DNA from: Acidobacteriota bacterium
GTDB taxonomy: Bacteria > Acidobacteriota > Terriglobia > Bryobacterales > Bryobacteraceae
NCBI GenBank assembly: GCA_026394055.1
Contig: JAPKYZ010000037.1
Location: 1-64,000, forward strand
DNA length: 64,000 nt
Reading direction: 5' to 3'
How positions within the stretch are numbered: position 1 is the stretch's first letter; each line of letters starts with the position of its first letter. The notes under the pieces were generated by a model that ran no database searches, had not been told where the DNA came from, and worked only from the letters and a program-made list of their open reading frames with translations. Shown here piece by piece: positions 9,538-18,657 of this stretch. The position numbers and the translations under genes are program-made.

Positions 9538-9864
9538 ATGGCCGGCGGTAACAACAGCTCGACGGTCGACCTCAGCGGCGGCGGCGGCAACAACAGCTCC
9601 ACCACTGATCTCACCGGTGGATCCGGAACCGGCGCCGCCACCAAGAAGGTCGCCATCAAGACCACGGCCGCCACCAAGACCCCGGCCAAGAAAGCGGTCA
9701 AGAAGGCCGTCAAAAAGACCGTGGTGAAAAAGGCTCCGGCCAAGAAGGCAGTGAAGAAGGCCGCGCCCGCAAACAAGACTGCGGTAAAGAAAGCGGCGCC
9801 CGCCAAGAAGGCAGCGAAGAAGGCTCCGGCCAAAGCCGTGAAGAAGGCCGCCCAAAAGAGCTAG
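9538..9864 (+). CDS. Lysine/alanine-rich histone H1-like protein
   Basis: A 108-residue protein in two parts. Residues 1-40 are Gly/Asn/Ser/Thr-rich with two imperfect copies of GGNNSSTxDL. The rest is made of degenerate KKAPAKKA-type repeats, giving a very high positive charge like bacterial histone-H1-like (Hc1/AlgP-type) tails. Such proteins usually bind DNA or RNA without a fixed fold. A strong AGGAGG site sits 6 bases before the ATG. It stands just before a papain-like protease gene in the same orientation, which is unusual company. No export signal is seen. Confidence 0.75.
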   Translation: MAGGNNSSTVDLSGGGGNNSSTTDLTGGSGTGAATKKVAIKTTAATKTPAKKAVKKAVKKTVVKKAPAKKAVKKAAPANKTAVKKAAPAKKAAKKAPAKAVKKAAQKS

Positions 9865-9920
9865 CCTTGGCCGCCGTTCAAGCCAGCCGCGGCAACACAA
9901 CAACGGGAGGCCAGACAACA

Positions 9921-10472
9921 GTGGGTACCACCAAGGACACCAGCCTCCCGTTCAAAGTTGAACCGCAGAAGAACACCGAATGGTGCTGGGCGGCGGTGAC
10001 GGTCAGCGTGGATCGTTTCTTCCGCCCCACCTCGAAGAAGTCCCAATGCCAGATCGTCGGCAAAGCGCTCAACAAGTCCTGTTGCGGCTCCGGCCAGCCC
10101 GTCCCGCCGGACAGCCCCTGCAATTTACAGGGCTTGCTGCATGAGGAGCTGAAGAAGTTGGGCCTGCTGGCCCGTGATCCTCTCCTTGAGCCAGCAACGT
10201 TCCCGATCGTCCAGCGCGAAGTGGATGCCGGCCGTCCCCTTTGCGTGCTGATCAAGTGGCGAGACAAGAAGGGCGTGGTCACCAATCGCGGCCACTTCAT
10301 CACCATCAGCGGCTACAGTCTCACGCCGTCGGGCAAGGCGTTCGTCACCATCGACGACCCACTCTTCGGCGTCTCCAGCGTCGACTATGCCGGCCTGGCC
10401 GACCCCGACTTCGGCTATCACGATGGCACCGGCAAGTGGTTTGCCACATTTCTGGTTCAGAGGCCCACCTAA
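9921..10472 (+). CDS. Papain-like cysteine protease (C39/C70-like)
   Basis: Probable cysteine peptidase of 183 residues. The catalytic Cys lies in EWCWAA (Cys22 from the chosen start), the His in NRGHFITIS (His125) and the acidic residue in VTIDDP (Asp145), the usual Cys-His-Asp order of C39-like and AvrRpt2-like peptidases. I chose the GTG at 9921 because GGGAGG lies 10 bases upstream; a longer frame opens with TTG at 9867 without a clear ribosome site. Two further Cys pairs (including a CC) could form disulfides. The downstream gene starts inside its stop codon. No signal peptide is seen, and the substrate is unknown. Confidence 0.72.
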   Translation: MGTTKDTSLPFKVEPQKNTEWCWAAVTVSVDRFFRPTSKKSQCQIVGKALNKSCCGSGQPVPPDSPCNLQGLLHEELKKLGLLARDPLLEPATFPIVQREVDAGRPLCVLIKWRDKKGVVTNRGHFITISGYSLTPSGKAFVTIDDPLFGVSSVDYAGLADPDFGYHDGTGKWFATFLVQRPT

Positions 10473-11170
10473 TGCCCCTCAACATCAGCCCTCCATCCGC
10501 GGATCTGCTGTCCGTCTACTCGCGCGCTTTGAAAGACCTCACCGGCCGCCCGTGCGATGAGAGCAAGGTCAGTCACATTCCCGCCGGCATTCTCTATGAG
10601 GAGGACCTGCTGAGCGGCAAAGGTCTGGAAGCCGTGGTGCCTCGCGGCTGCCGGGTCCTCTACCTGGGCGCCTGGAATGGCAAAGAGCCCAGCGTCACCA
10701 TCTGCGAGATGCCGGACGCCACCAGTGACAAGCCCACCGAAATTCGCTCCTTCACCCAGGGGACCCTGGCCAACATTGTGAGCAAGCGCATCGGTGAAGC
10801 GGGCAAGCTGAAGCAGTTGCTCGCCGCTCACTTTGACTTGCGTTTCCTCATCATGCCGGAAATTCAGCTGCAGGCCGTGCATCTGGCCTTCAAAGGCACG
10901 ATCGAGGACGTCATCCTCCCCGTTCTTGCCAGTGAGCCTCAACTAAACCAGGCCATCTCAAAAGCCAAACAGTTCCTCAGCCAGCCGCAAATTCAACAGG
11001 CCGTCAGTCTGGTCTCCAAAGCCGCCCTGGAGGATCTCATCCTCACGGTCGTTTCCGGTGACCCGCGGCTCAGTCCCTTGGCCATCTTGAAGGCCAGCGA
11101 CTTTCTGAGGATCGCCCGCCAGATCGCCACCGAACGGGCCGCGCGAACCCGCGATCCTCTCAGCTCATAG
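10472..11170 (+). CDS. Hypothetical protein coupled to the protease
   Basis: A 232-residue protein whose ATG overlaps the TAA of the protease gene by one base, so the two are almost certainly translated together. I recognise no family. The N-terminal half (about 1-110) has alternating strands and a segment CRVLYLGAWNGKEPSVTICEM; the C-terminal half is helical with two related stretches (TIEDVILPVLASEPQL and ALEDLILTVVSGDPRL), suggesting an internal repeat of about 55 residues. No signal peptide or membrane helix. It could be a substrate, inhibitor or chaperone of the protease; this is inference from coupling only. Confidence 0.65.
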   Translation: MPLNISPPSADLLSVYSRALKDLTGRPCDESKVSHIPAGILYEEDLLSGKGLEAVVPRGCRVLYLGAWNGKEPSVTICEMPDATSDKPTEIRSFTQGTLANIVSKRIGEAGKLKQLLAAHFDLRFLIMPEIQLQAVHLAFKGTIEDVILPVLASEPQLNQAISKAKQFLSQPQIQQAVSLVSKAALEDLILTVVSGDPRLSPLAILKASDFLRIARQIATERAARTRDPLSS

Positions 11171-11185
11171 CCCGGCGCAGCGGAG

Positions 11186-11228
11186 CTACAAAAAAGAAAA
11201 GGCGGAGACCAGTTGCCCAGTCTCCGCC
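11186..11228 (-). terminator. Rho-independent terminator of ilvD
   Basis: A 9-base perfect stem GGCGGAGAC/GTCTCCGCC with a short loop, followed on the minus strand by a T-rich tract (TTTTCTTTTTT). It lies 23 bases after the ilvD stop. Confidence 0.85.
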
Positions 11229-11251
11229 ACTCTCCCGCTTCGTCAGACGCT

Positions 11252-12925
11252 CTAGGCGCCGCTGGTCACCGCGCCTTCCGACGCGGACCCAACGCTGCGG
11301 ATGTACTTGCCGAACACACCCACCTTGTACTTCAGTTCCGGGCACACCCACTTGGCGCGCCGGGAGGCCAGCGTCGCGTCGTCCACTTCCAAATTCATGA
11401 CTTGATTCTCGATGTCGATCAAGATCGAGTCGCCCTCTTCCACTAGGCCAATCGGACCGCCATCCACCGCTTCCGGAGCCACGTGGCCAATCGAGAAGCC
11501 ACGCGTCGCACCGCTAAAGCGGCCATCGGTCAACAGCGCGACATCCAGGCCCAAGCCCGATCCCGCAATCGCACCCGTCACGCCCAGCATCTCGCGCATG
11601 CCGGGGCCGCCCTTGGGGCCTTCATAGCGGATCACCACCACGTCGCCCGGCTTGATCTCGCCGCGCAACACCGCCTGCATGGCGGGCTCTTCGCTATTGA
11701 AGACGCGCGCCGGTCCACGGTGCTGCTTCTTGTCGATACCGGTCACCTTGATCACGGCACCGTCGGGCGCCAGCGTACCCTTCAAGATCACCAGGCCGCC
11801 CGACTTCTTGATCGGGTCCGACAACGGCCGGATCACCTTCTGCCCCGGGGTCTCCTTCGCGGTCGCCAACACGTCGGACGCATAGGTCCCGCCGGTCACC
11901 GTCAACGCGGAACCATCCGCAAACCCGCCTTCGAGCAACCGCTGCAGGATCACCGGAATGCCACCCGCCCGGTCCACTTCGTCGGCCAGATACTCGCCCG
12001 CCGGCTTCAGTGAGGCCAGCAGCGGCGTCCGATGGCTGATGCCGTTCAGCTCATCAATCGTCAGCGGCACCTCGCCTTCCCGCGCCATGGCCAGCAGGTG
12101 CAGCACCGCATTGGTCGATCCGCCAGAGGCCGCCACCGCCGCAATCGCATTCTCAAAGGCCGCCCGCGTGGCGATCGCGCGAGGCTTCAAGCCTTTCTTG
12201 ACCGCCTCCACCGCCACCCGGCCGCAATAGGCCGCCACTTCCTTTTTGCGCGAATCCACCTGCGGCACCGCCGCCGTGCCCATCGGCGCCAGGCCGATCG
12301 CTTCCATCACGGTCGCCATCGTGTTGGCCGTAAACTGGCCGCCACAAGCGCCGGCACCCGGGCAGGCTTCGTTCTCAATCGCCAGCAGTTCAGCGTCCGA
12401 AATCCGGCCCGCCGCATTGGCGCCCACCGCTTCAAAGACGTCCTGAATCGAGATCGGCTTGCCATTGTGATGCCCCGGCATAATGGTGCCGCCATAGAGC
12501 ACCACACCCGGCACGTTCAGCCGCAGCAACGCCATGGCCGCCGCCGGAATCGTCTTGTCGCAGGCCACCATGCAGACCAGGCCGTCAAACATGTACCCGC
12601 GCGCACAAAGTTCAATCGAATCCGCAATCAGGTCGCGAGAAACCAGCGACGCCTTCATGCCTTCCGTGCCCATCGTGACGCCGTCCGAGATGGCGATGGT
12701 GTTGAACTCCATCGGCGTCCCGCCCGCCTCACGAATGCCGCGCTTGACGTCGTCGGCCAGCGCCCGCAGGTTGAAATTGCAGGGCATGGTCTCAATCCAG
12801 GTATTGGCGATACCGATGATCGGCTTCCGCAAATCCTCATCCGTAAAGCCAATGGCTTTCAACATCGCGCGAGCCGGCGCCCGGTCCCGCCCTTGGGTGA
12901 TCGTGTAGCTTTGGAGTTTATCCAT
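11252..12925 (-). CDS. ilvD: Dihydroxy-acid dehydratase
   Basis: Fe-S enzyme that dehydrates 2,3-dihydroxy-3-methyl acids to 2-oxo acids in valine, isoleucine and leucine synthesis. The 557-residue length is typical. The three cluster cysteines are visible: Cys49 in ETMPCNFN, Cys122 in VACDKTIP and Cys194 in [12 protein letters not shown]. The C-terminal [12 protein letters not shown] region is also present. It stands alone with its own terminator; no other branched-chain biosynthesis gene is in the window. It is divergent from the DUF433 gene. Confidence 0.97.
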   Translation of the reverse strand: MDKLQSYTITQGRDRAPARAMLKAIGFTDEDLRKPIIGIANTWIETMPCNFNLRALADDVKRGIREAGGTPMEFNTIAISDGVTMGTEGMKASLVSRDLIADSIELCARGYMFDGLVCMVACDKTIPAAAMALLRLNVPGVVLYGGTIMPGHHNGKPISIQDVFEAVGANAAGRISDAELLAIENEACPGAGACGGQFTANTMATVMEAIGLAPMGTAAVPQVDSRKKEVAAYCGRVAVEAVKKGLKPRAIATRAAFENAIAAVAASGGSTNAVLHLLAMAREGEVPLTIDELNGISHRTPLLASLKPAGEYLADEVDRAGGIPVILQRLLEGGFADGSALTVTGGTYASDVLATAKETPGQKVIRPLSDPIKKSGGLVILKGTLAPDGAVIKVTGIDKKQHRGPARVFNSEEPAMQAVLRGEIKPGDVVVIRYEGPKGGPGMREMLGVTGAIAGSGLGLDVALLTDGRFSGATRGFSIGHVAPEAVDGGPIGLVEEGDSILIDIENQVMNLEVDDATLASRRAKWVCPELKYKVGVFGKYIRSVGSASEGAVTSGA

Positions 12926-12989
12926 GAAACCAGCAGTTTATCGCGATAGGGGCGGGCGGTGCCGAGCATCTGGCGAGCTCGCTCCCGCT

Positions 12990-13002
12990 ATACTTCGAGT
13001 AT
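12990..13002. promoter_or_regulatory. Inverted repeat at the start of the DUF433 gene
   Basis: ATACT-TCG-AGTAT, a perfect 5-base inverted repeat with a 3-base centre that overlaps the ATG at 13001. Its placement fits an autoregulatory operator for the TA-like pair that follows, but it is short and could be chance. Confidence 0.3.
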
Positions 13003-13312
13003 GGTTGCGGCTTTTGCCACGCAAATCGAGCTCGATGCAAGCGGCGTGCCCTGGATTGTCGGCACCAGGGTAAAGGTCGCCGAAGTGGTGCTCGATAAAC
13101 TGGCCCATGGATGGAGCCCGGAAGAGATCCATCTCCAGCATCCGCACCTATCACTGGCGCAGATTCACGGCGCCCTCACCTATTACTACGAAAATCAGCT
13201 GGAACTAGACGCCCAGATGGCAGGCGAACTACGAGAATCGCTTGATTTGGCGGAGCGTCTTGCCGACCCGGCTTGGCAACAGCGGCTGGCTCAGTTGACA
13301 CCCGTCCGGTGA
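13001..13312 (+). CDS. DUF433 protein, likely antitoxin
   Basis: A 103-residue protein with the DUF433 pattern: GVPWIVGTRVKVAEVVLDKLAHGWSP followed by a helix-turn-helix-like segment and LTYYYENQ. DUF433 proteins commonly precede DUF5615 PIN-like proteins and are regarded as their antitoxins; here the order and a 4-base GTGA overlap are exactly that. I chose the ATG at 13001; the frame stays open further upstream but would enter the ilvD leader. Confidence 0.82.
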   Translation: MVAAFATQIELDASGVPWIVGTRVKVAEVVLDKLAHGWSPEEIHLQHPHLSLAQIHGALTYYYENQLELDAQMAGELRESLDLAERLADPAWQQRLAQLTPVR

Positions 13313-13656
13313 CGGTTCGCTTCTACATGGATGTTCATGTGCCCCGCGCCGTGGTGGTCGCGCTGCGCTTGCGGGACATCGATATCCTCACCGCGCAACA
13401 AGATGGAACGGCCACGTGGGATGACGCACAACTGCTGAATCGGGCATCTGCGTTGAATCGCGTGCTGGTCACCCAGGATTCTGATCTCCTGCGCGAGGGC
13501 GCTCAACTGCAGATGGAGGGCCAGCCCTTTGCCGGGATCATCTACGCGCATCAGCGGTTGGTCAGTATCGGCCAGTTCATTGACTCGCTCACACTGATCG
13601 CCTATGCCACCTCCACACAGGAGTGGGCCAACCGAATCGCGTATCTTCCGCTGTAA
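13309..13656 (+). CDS. DUF5615 PIN-like protein, likely toxin
   Basis: A 115-residue protein starting at a GTG that overlaps the antitoxin stop. It opens with VRFYMDVHVPRAVV, the DUF5615 N-terminus holding the first acidic residue, followed by DGTATWDDAQLLNRA and LVTQDSDLL with further PIN-type Asp residues. The fold is related to PIN RNases. Target RNA is unknown. Confidence 0.82.
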   Translation: MTVRFYMDVHVPRAVVVALRLRDIDILTAQQDGTATWDDAQLLNRASALNRVLVTQDSDLLREGAQLQMEGQPFAGIIYAHQRLVSIGQFIDSLTLIAYATSTQEWANRIAYLPL

Positions 13657-13705
13657 CAGCGCCGGCCCCTAGCCAAACATCCAGAGCAGGTGCATACTGA
13701 AGCCG

Positions 13706-14764
13706 ATGGACCGCGAGGCCGCTCAACGTCGCACGCTCCGCATTCTGGCCTTCCGCGAGGAGCTGGCCGAACTGGAAGCCGACGGCATCGTCAAGCTGGA
13801 GCCGGACCAGCAATCAGCTGTCGCCGTCCACCACGACACCACGCTGGCGAAGCTCGCTCAGCAGTTCGACGTTGACACCAACATCACCCAAGGCAAACTC
13901 TCGCTCGGCATGAAGGTGGCTTCGGCCGCGGGCACGATGGCGCTCTGTTTGGCGGTGTTCCTGTTTGTCCAGTTCTATTGGGGACAATTGACCACCGGCT
14001 GGCAGGTCGGCTTGCTGATCCTGGCGCCGCTGATCCCGCTGGCCGCGGCGGAATGGGCGGCCCCGCGCGAGCGCACGCTCTACGCCACCGCGCTGCTGGT
14101 GCTGGTGTCGATCGCCGCGTTCATTGTCCAAGCCGTCACGCTGGGCGAGATCTTCTCGCTGCTTCCCTCCCCGGCCGCTCCGTCGTCTTGGGCCATCTAT
14201 AGCTTGTTGCTGGCCTACCGCTTCCGCCTCCGCGTCCCGCTGATCGTAGGCCTGGTGCTGGCCGCGACCAACATCACCCTCTGGTACGCGCATCTTTCTG
14301 GTGAAGCCACCATCAACCCGTTCGCCCATCCGGAGCTCACCCTGCTGGCCGGAGCAGCGATTCTCGCTATCGCCCGCTGGCAGCGGGAGGAACTGCAAGC
14401 CGTCTTCCGAGGCGCGGGCTCCGCGCTAGCACTGTTGGCCGGCCTGATCCTATCCAAGGCGGGCCTGGAGTCCTTCTTGGCGATCGCTTCCGCCACCTTC
14501 TCTCGCAGCCGGATTGAAGGCGGCTACACATCCTTGACCCTGGCCGCCAGCGCCGCCGCCATCTCCGCCTCCATCCGCTACGGCCGCCCGGAGCTGCTCT
14601 GGACCGGTGGTGTCACCTTCACGCTGCTGCTGTTGATCAAGCTCTACGACTGGTTCTGGGATCTCCTGCCCGGCTGGGCCTTCTTCGGGCTGATCGGCCT
14701 CGTCTGCCTCGCTTTGCTGGCCTTCTTCCGCCGCCTCCGCCAGCAGCCCGGGAGCCGGTCATGA
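13706..14764 (+). CDS. DUF2157-type polytopic membrane protein
   Basis: A 352-residue protein with a soluble N-terminal helical region (about 1-75) and then roughly eight to ten hydrophobic segments between about 75 and 345. The opening, in which short helices lead to LEADGIVKLEPDQ, and the repeated membrane pattern resemble the DUF2157 family. Function of that family is unknown. The stop overlaps the next gene by 4 bases (ATGA), and members of this family often sit beside a GDYxxLxY or DUF4824-type partner, as here. Confidence 0.72.
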   Translation: MDREAAQRRTLRILAFREELAELEADGIVKLEPDQQSAVAVHHDTTLAKLAQQFDVDTNITQGKLSLGMKVASAAGTMALCLAVFLFVQFYWGQLTTGWQVGLLILAPLIPLAAAEWAAPRERTLYATALLVLVSIAAFIVQAVTLGEIFSLLPSPAAPSSWAIYSLLLAYRFRLRVPLIVGLVLAATNITLWYAHLSGEATINPFAHPELTLLAGAAILAIARWQREELQAVFRGAGSALALLAGLILSKAGLESFLAIASATFSRSRIEGGYTSLTLAASAAAISASIRYGRPELLWTGGVTFTLLLLIKLYDWFWDLLPGWAFFGLIGLVCLALLAFFRRLRQQPGSRS

Positions 14765-15516
14765 AGCCGCGCGCCTTATCCCTGGCTGCCGCCGCACTGG
14801 CCATCGCGCTGCCACTGGTGGTGATGTGGCGCGTGAATGCGAACCGTCAAGCCATCACCTCCAGCATCGTGCTCACCGAACGGGAGCTGTTGCTGGATAC
14901 AGGGAATCGCAATCAATCCGCGCTCTATCTCACTTTTCTGATGTCGGGCCCGCCAGAGGCGGCACTCAGCCGCCGGGCGCGGGAATTGGGCTTTACGCGA
15001 GAGAACCAAAAGCCCCGCCGCGGCTTCGCGGTTTTTGAGCTGCGGGACCAGATTTCCCCGCCCTCCGCCGCCCTCGCAAGTCCGCCGCCAGGCAGTCCGC
15101 AGGCGGGCCCCTTTCCTCCGCCGCGATGGCCTGGTGTTCGTGAATTGGTCTCGCGCCTCACTCCCGTCGATGCCGGCCCGGACCCTCATCGCTTGCGCCA
15201 GCAGTGGCCTCAGCCGAACCGCTACCTCATTGTCCCTGTCATGATCGTGGGCCATTTGGTGACCGACAGTTCCACCGCGAACGTCGTTTGGCAGATGCAC
15301 ATTATCTGGATCAACAGCCGCCTCCAGGTGCCCGCCGAATGGCGCGGTCTCTTCTTGTCGCTGCCCAAGGTTGCGCCGTCTGCGGAGCGGCCCGCCTTCC
15401 GTGCCCACATCCGCTTCGGCGCTAATTACGAGCCGTGGCTTGAATCCGCGTGGCTTCCGGCGCCGGCCCCTGTAAACCCGGCCCCGCCCCCTTTGTCGCA
15501 ACAAAATACTCGTTAA
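14761..15516 (+). CDS. DUF4824-like membrane-anchored protein
   Basis: A 251-residue protein with one N-terminal membrane helix (about 5-25), then an extracytoplasmic domain with a proline-rich linker (about 100-125). The segment LTERELLLDTGNRNQSALYL and the C-terminal YEPWLESAW resemble DUF4824 proteins, which accompany DUF2157 membrane proteins. The ATG overlaps the previous stop, so the pair is co-translated. No catalytic motif is seen. Confidence 0.65.
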   Translation: MKPRALSLAAAALAIALPLVVMWRVNANRQAITSSIVLTERELLLDTGNRNQSALYLTFLMSGPPEAALSRRARELGFTRENQKPRRGFAVFELRDQISPPSAALASPPPGSPQAGPFPPPRWPGVRELVSRLTPVDAGPDPHRLRQQWPQPNRYLIVPVMIVGHLVTDSSTANVVWQMHIIWINSRLQVPAEWRGLFLSLPKVAPSAERPAFRAHIRFGANYEPWLESAWLPAPAPVNPAPPPLSQQNTR

Positions 15517-15642
15517 GGTGAGGCTTCGCTAAGAATTGTTGAGCGCACGTAAACTTCGTTAAGCTTCGGTAGCCTGGCGTAACGTCCTCGCAGGCCCGCC
15601 GTCTTCTCTCATGTCGATTCCCTTAAAGGAGGAATTTCAACC

Positions 15643-16092
15643 ATGAAACAAAACCGTTTGATGCAACTCGCGCTCGCCGCCAGCCTCACCCTGGTGGCCA
15701 CCACCGCTTTCGCCCAAGGCCCCGGCGGCCCGGGTGGCCCGGGTGGTCGCGGCGGCCGCATGGACCCCGCCCAGATGGTGGAGCGCCAAGTCACCGACAT
15801 GAAGGATCGCCTGAAGCTCACCGACGAGCAGGCGGCCAAGGTGAAGCCGATCATCGAGGCTCAGATGAAGCAGATGGCCGAGATGCGCGAAAAGTACCCG
15901 CGCCCGGAACCCGGCAATCCGCCTTCTGAAGAAATGATGACCGCCATGCAGAAGATGCGTGAAGAGACCAACACCAAGATCGCCGCCGTCCTGACGCCCG
16001 AACAGCAGACCGAGTTCAAGAAATTCTCGAGCGAGCGCCGCGGCATGGGTGGCCCCGGCGGCCCCGGTGGACGCCGGCCCCCGCAGCAGTAG
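15643..16092 (+). CDS. Spy/CpxP-like periplasmic protein with LTxxQ motifs
   Basis: A 149-residue secreted protein. The signal peptide covers about 1-25 (ending TTAFAQ). The mature part is helical and has two LTxxQ-type motifs (LTDEQ and LTPEQ), the mark of the Spy/CpxP periplasmic chaperone-like family that responds to envelope stress or metals. Both ends are flanked by Gly/Pro/Arg-rich stretches, unusual for Spy itself. A strong AAAGGAGGAA site precedes the ATG. Role as chaperone is inferred from family only. Confidence 0.8.
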   Translation: MKQNRLMQLALAASLTLVATTAFAQGPGGPGGPGGRGGRMDPAQMVERQVTDMKDRLKLTDEQAAKVKPIIEAQMKQMAEMREKYPRPEPGNPPSEEMMTAMQKMREETNTKIAAVLTPEQQTEFKKFSSERRGMGGPGGPGGRRPPQQ

Positions 16093-16172
16093 CTTCGGCT
16101 CAGCAATCACGTCTCACTTTGACCATCGAGGCCTGGCGCTACTGGCGGCGCCGGGCCTAGTTTATTTGAAGA

Positions 16173-18575
16173 CTACTCGCCGCGCAGCGCAATCACCGGA
16201 TCAACCCGCGAAGCCCGCCAAGCCGGGACCAGGCACGCGGCCGCCGCCACGGCCAACAACATCGCCGATACCGCGATGATGGTGGCCGGATCTTGAGGCT
16301 TCACCTCGTAGAGCAGTGCGGAAACATAACGGCCCGCCGCCAGAGTTCCCCCAAGCCCGATCACCAACCCTAAGCCCACCAACACCAGCCCCCGCCGGAC
16401 CACTTGGACCAAGATGCCACCCGGCGTGGCGCCCAGGCTCATCCGGACCCCGATCTCACGGGTCTGTTGCGCCACCATATAGCTCAACACCCCGTAGATC
16501 CCCAGCGAAGCCAGCAACAAGGCGAGCCCGGCAAAGCCACTCAACAGGGTCATCGATTGGCGCCGGGCCGCGATGCCCCGTTCAGCCACTTCCTCCATGG
16601 TGCGCACGCGCGTCACGGGCTGATCCTTGTCGATCGACCAGATCACGTCTCGCGCCGCGGCCGTCATCGCCTCCGGCACCACCGAGGTGCGGATCACCAG
16701 ATCCTGTGGCTGCGGCCAATAGTTGGCCGATTGGGCGAGGGGCGTGTACATGGCCGCCTTCAACGGGCTGTCGATGCCGCGTTCGCGGATCTCCTTCACC
16801 ACTCCGACGATGGTCATCCAGACACGTGTGGGTCCGGCGTTGGCGCCGAACTGCTTGCCAAGCGCGCTCTGCCCGGGCCAATGGCGATTGGCAAAGGTCT
16901 CGTTGACAATCGCCACCGGGGCCGACTGCTCCCGATCGTCGTCACTAAAGAAGCGGCCCTCGCGCAGGCTGGCCCCCAGCGCGGCATGAAAACCGGGAGT
17001 CACCACGCGGAACAGCGCGTCCTGCGTATCGGTCTCGGCGCCGTTCTGGCCCGGCAAGACGTAGCCGCTGGTGTTGCCATCGCAGGTCAAAGGCAGGCAG
17101 GAGGTGTAGCCCGCCGCGGCGACGCCCGGGATAGTACGTACCTTGGCCACCACCGAATTGGCGAACGCCTCGCGCTGCTCGGCCGTCCGATAACGGGACG
17201 GCGGTAGATCGGTGCCCATGGTCAACAGATGGTCGGCCCGCAGACCCGTGTCGATGCGCGCCAGCCGGTCCAAGGTCTGGATCATCCAGCCCGCCCCACA
17301 AAGCAGGATCAGCGCCAAGGCCACTTCGGTGACGATCAAGGCATCTCGCATCCAATTCCAGCGCGACCCCACATTGCCCCGGCCACCTTGCTTGATGGTG
17401 TCATGCAGCTTGGAACCCAACAACGACAGGGCCGGCGCCAGTCCGAACAGCACTCCCGTTGCCACCGCCACCACCGCCGTAAAGGCCAGCAGCCGCAGAT
17501 CCAGGCTCAGTTGCGGCGCGGCCATCGAGTTGGGCACCAGTTTCGACAGGGTCAGCATCCCGATCCGGGCGACGCCCAACCCGGCCAGCGCTCCCAAGCC
17601 CGAGAGCATCAGGCTCTCCGCCAGCATTTGGCGCACGATCCGCCCGCGGTTGGCCCCCATGGCCGCCCGGATCGCCATCTCCTGCCGGCGGCCCGTCGCC
17701 CGAGCCAGCAGGAGATTGGCCAGATTCGCGCACGCGATCAACAGCACGCAGCCCGCCGCCGCCAGCAACGCCGTCAGCGCCACGCGCAGATTGCCGACCA
17801 TCTGTTCGCGGACCGGCACCACCACGGCCCCTAGCGTTCGGTTGGTCTCCGGATACTGTGCCTCCAACCGTTTGGCGATCACCGTCATCTCGGTCTGTGC
17901 CTGCTCCACCGAAATGCCCGGCTTCAGCCGCGCGATGCACTGCAGAAAGTGGGAGTTGCGGCGGGCCAGGACTTCCGCTGTAAACTCGCTGGGCATCCAG
18001 ATCTCCGTACCCCGGTTGGGGAAGACGAACTGGGCAGGCATGACGCCGATCACCTCGACCACCTCGTCGGTCATGGTCACCTTGCGCCCAATGATGTTCG
18101 GCGCACCGCCGAACCGCCGTTGCCACAGCCGTTCACTAATCACCGCCACTCGCGCATTCTGGCGGTCTTCATCCTCGGTGAACGTTCGACCCAGCAAAGG
18201 CTTGCTGCCGAGCACCTCCCAGAAGTTGGCGGTCACCCGCCGAGCGGTCACGTTCTCGGGCGGGCCGTCGCCGGTCAGCGTGCGCAACGCGCCCCGGGTG
18301 GCGGCAATGCCGGTAAAGACGGTGTTCTGTTTCGACCAGTCCACCCAGTTCGCCGGGGCGGGTGTGTTGCGCGGGAATCCAATTCGGGAATTCTCTTCCC
18401 ACACCATCACTAGGCGGTCCGGCTCAGCAAACGGCAGCTGCTGCAACAGCACGGCATCGACCACGGAGAAAATCGCGGTGTTGGCGCCAATCCCTAAAGC
18501 CAGGGCGAAGATGGCCACGGCGGCGAAACCCGGGCTGCGGCGAAGCAAACGGAAGGCATAACGCAAATCCTGCAT
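16173..18575 (-). CDS. ADOP-type ABC transporter permease (MacB/FtsX family)
   Basis: An 800-residue inner-membrane protein of the acidobacterial duplicated-permease class. It starts MQDLRYAFRLLRRSPGF, followed by a first membrane helix (about 20-45), a MacB-type periplasmic core, and a first FtsX block (about 280-430). A second periplasmic core then leads to the final FtsX block (about 680-790), ending PAWRASRVDPVIALRGE. No ATPase is encoded in the window, so it must use one from elsewhere. It is the last gene of the ECF-sigma operon, 82 bases after the preceding gene. I used the ATG at 18575; a longer frame would overlap that gene. Confidence 0.92.
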   Translation of the reverse strand: MQDLRYAFRLLRRSPGFAAVAIFALALGIGANTAIFSVVDAVLLQQLPFAEPDRLVMVWEENSRIGFPRNTPAPANWVDWSKQNTVFTGIAATRGALRTLTGDGPPENVTARRVTANFWEVLGSKPLLGRTFTEDEDRQNARVAVISERLWQRRFGGAPNIIGRKVTMTDEVVEVIGVMPAQFVFPNRGTEIWMPSEFTAEVLARRNSHFLQCIARLKPGISVEQAQTEMTVIAKRLEAQYPETNRTLGAVVVPVREQMVGNLRVALTALLAAAGCVLLIACANLANLLLARATGRRQEMAIRAAMGANRGRIVRQMLAESLMLSGLGALAGLGVARIGMLTLSKLVPNSMAAPQLSLDLRLLAFTAVVAVATGVLFGLAPALSLLGSKLHDTIKQGGRGNVGSRWNWMRDALIVTEVALALILLCGAGWMIQTLDRLARIDTGLRADHLLTMGTDLPPSRYRTAEQREAFANSVVAKVRTIPGVAAAGYTSCLPLTCDGNTSGYVLPGQNGAETDTQDALFRVVTPGFHAALGASLREGRFFSDDDREQSAPVAIVNETFANRHWPGQSALGKQFGANAGPTRVWMTIVGVVKEIRERGIDSPLKAAMYTPLAQSANYWPQPQDLVIRTSVVPEAMTAAARDVIWSIDKDQPVTRVRTMEEVAERGIAARRQSMTLLSGFAGLALLLASLGIYGVLSYMVAQQTREIGVRMSLGATPGGILVQVVRRGLVLVGLGLVIGLGGTLAAGRYVSALLYEVKPQDPATIIAVSAMLLAVAAAACLVPAWRASRVDPVIALRGE

Positions 18576-18657
18576 ACCAGGCCTACGCACGAGATGTGCC
18601 CCGGTTCCCGTGCCGTTCGGCCGGATGGCCGTTTTTCTGGGGTGAAGTCCGCCGCCG

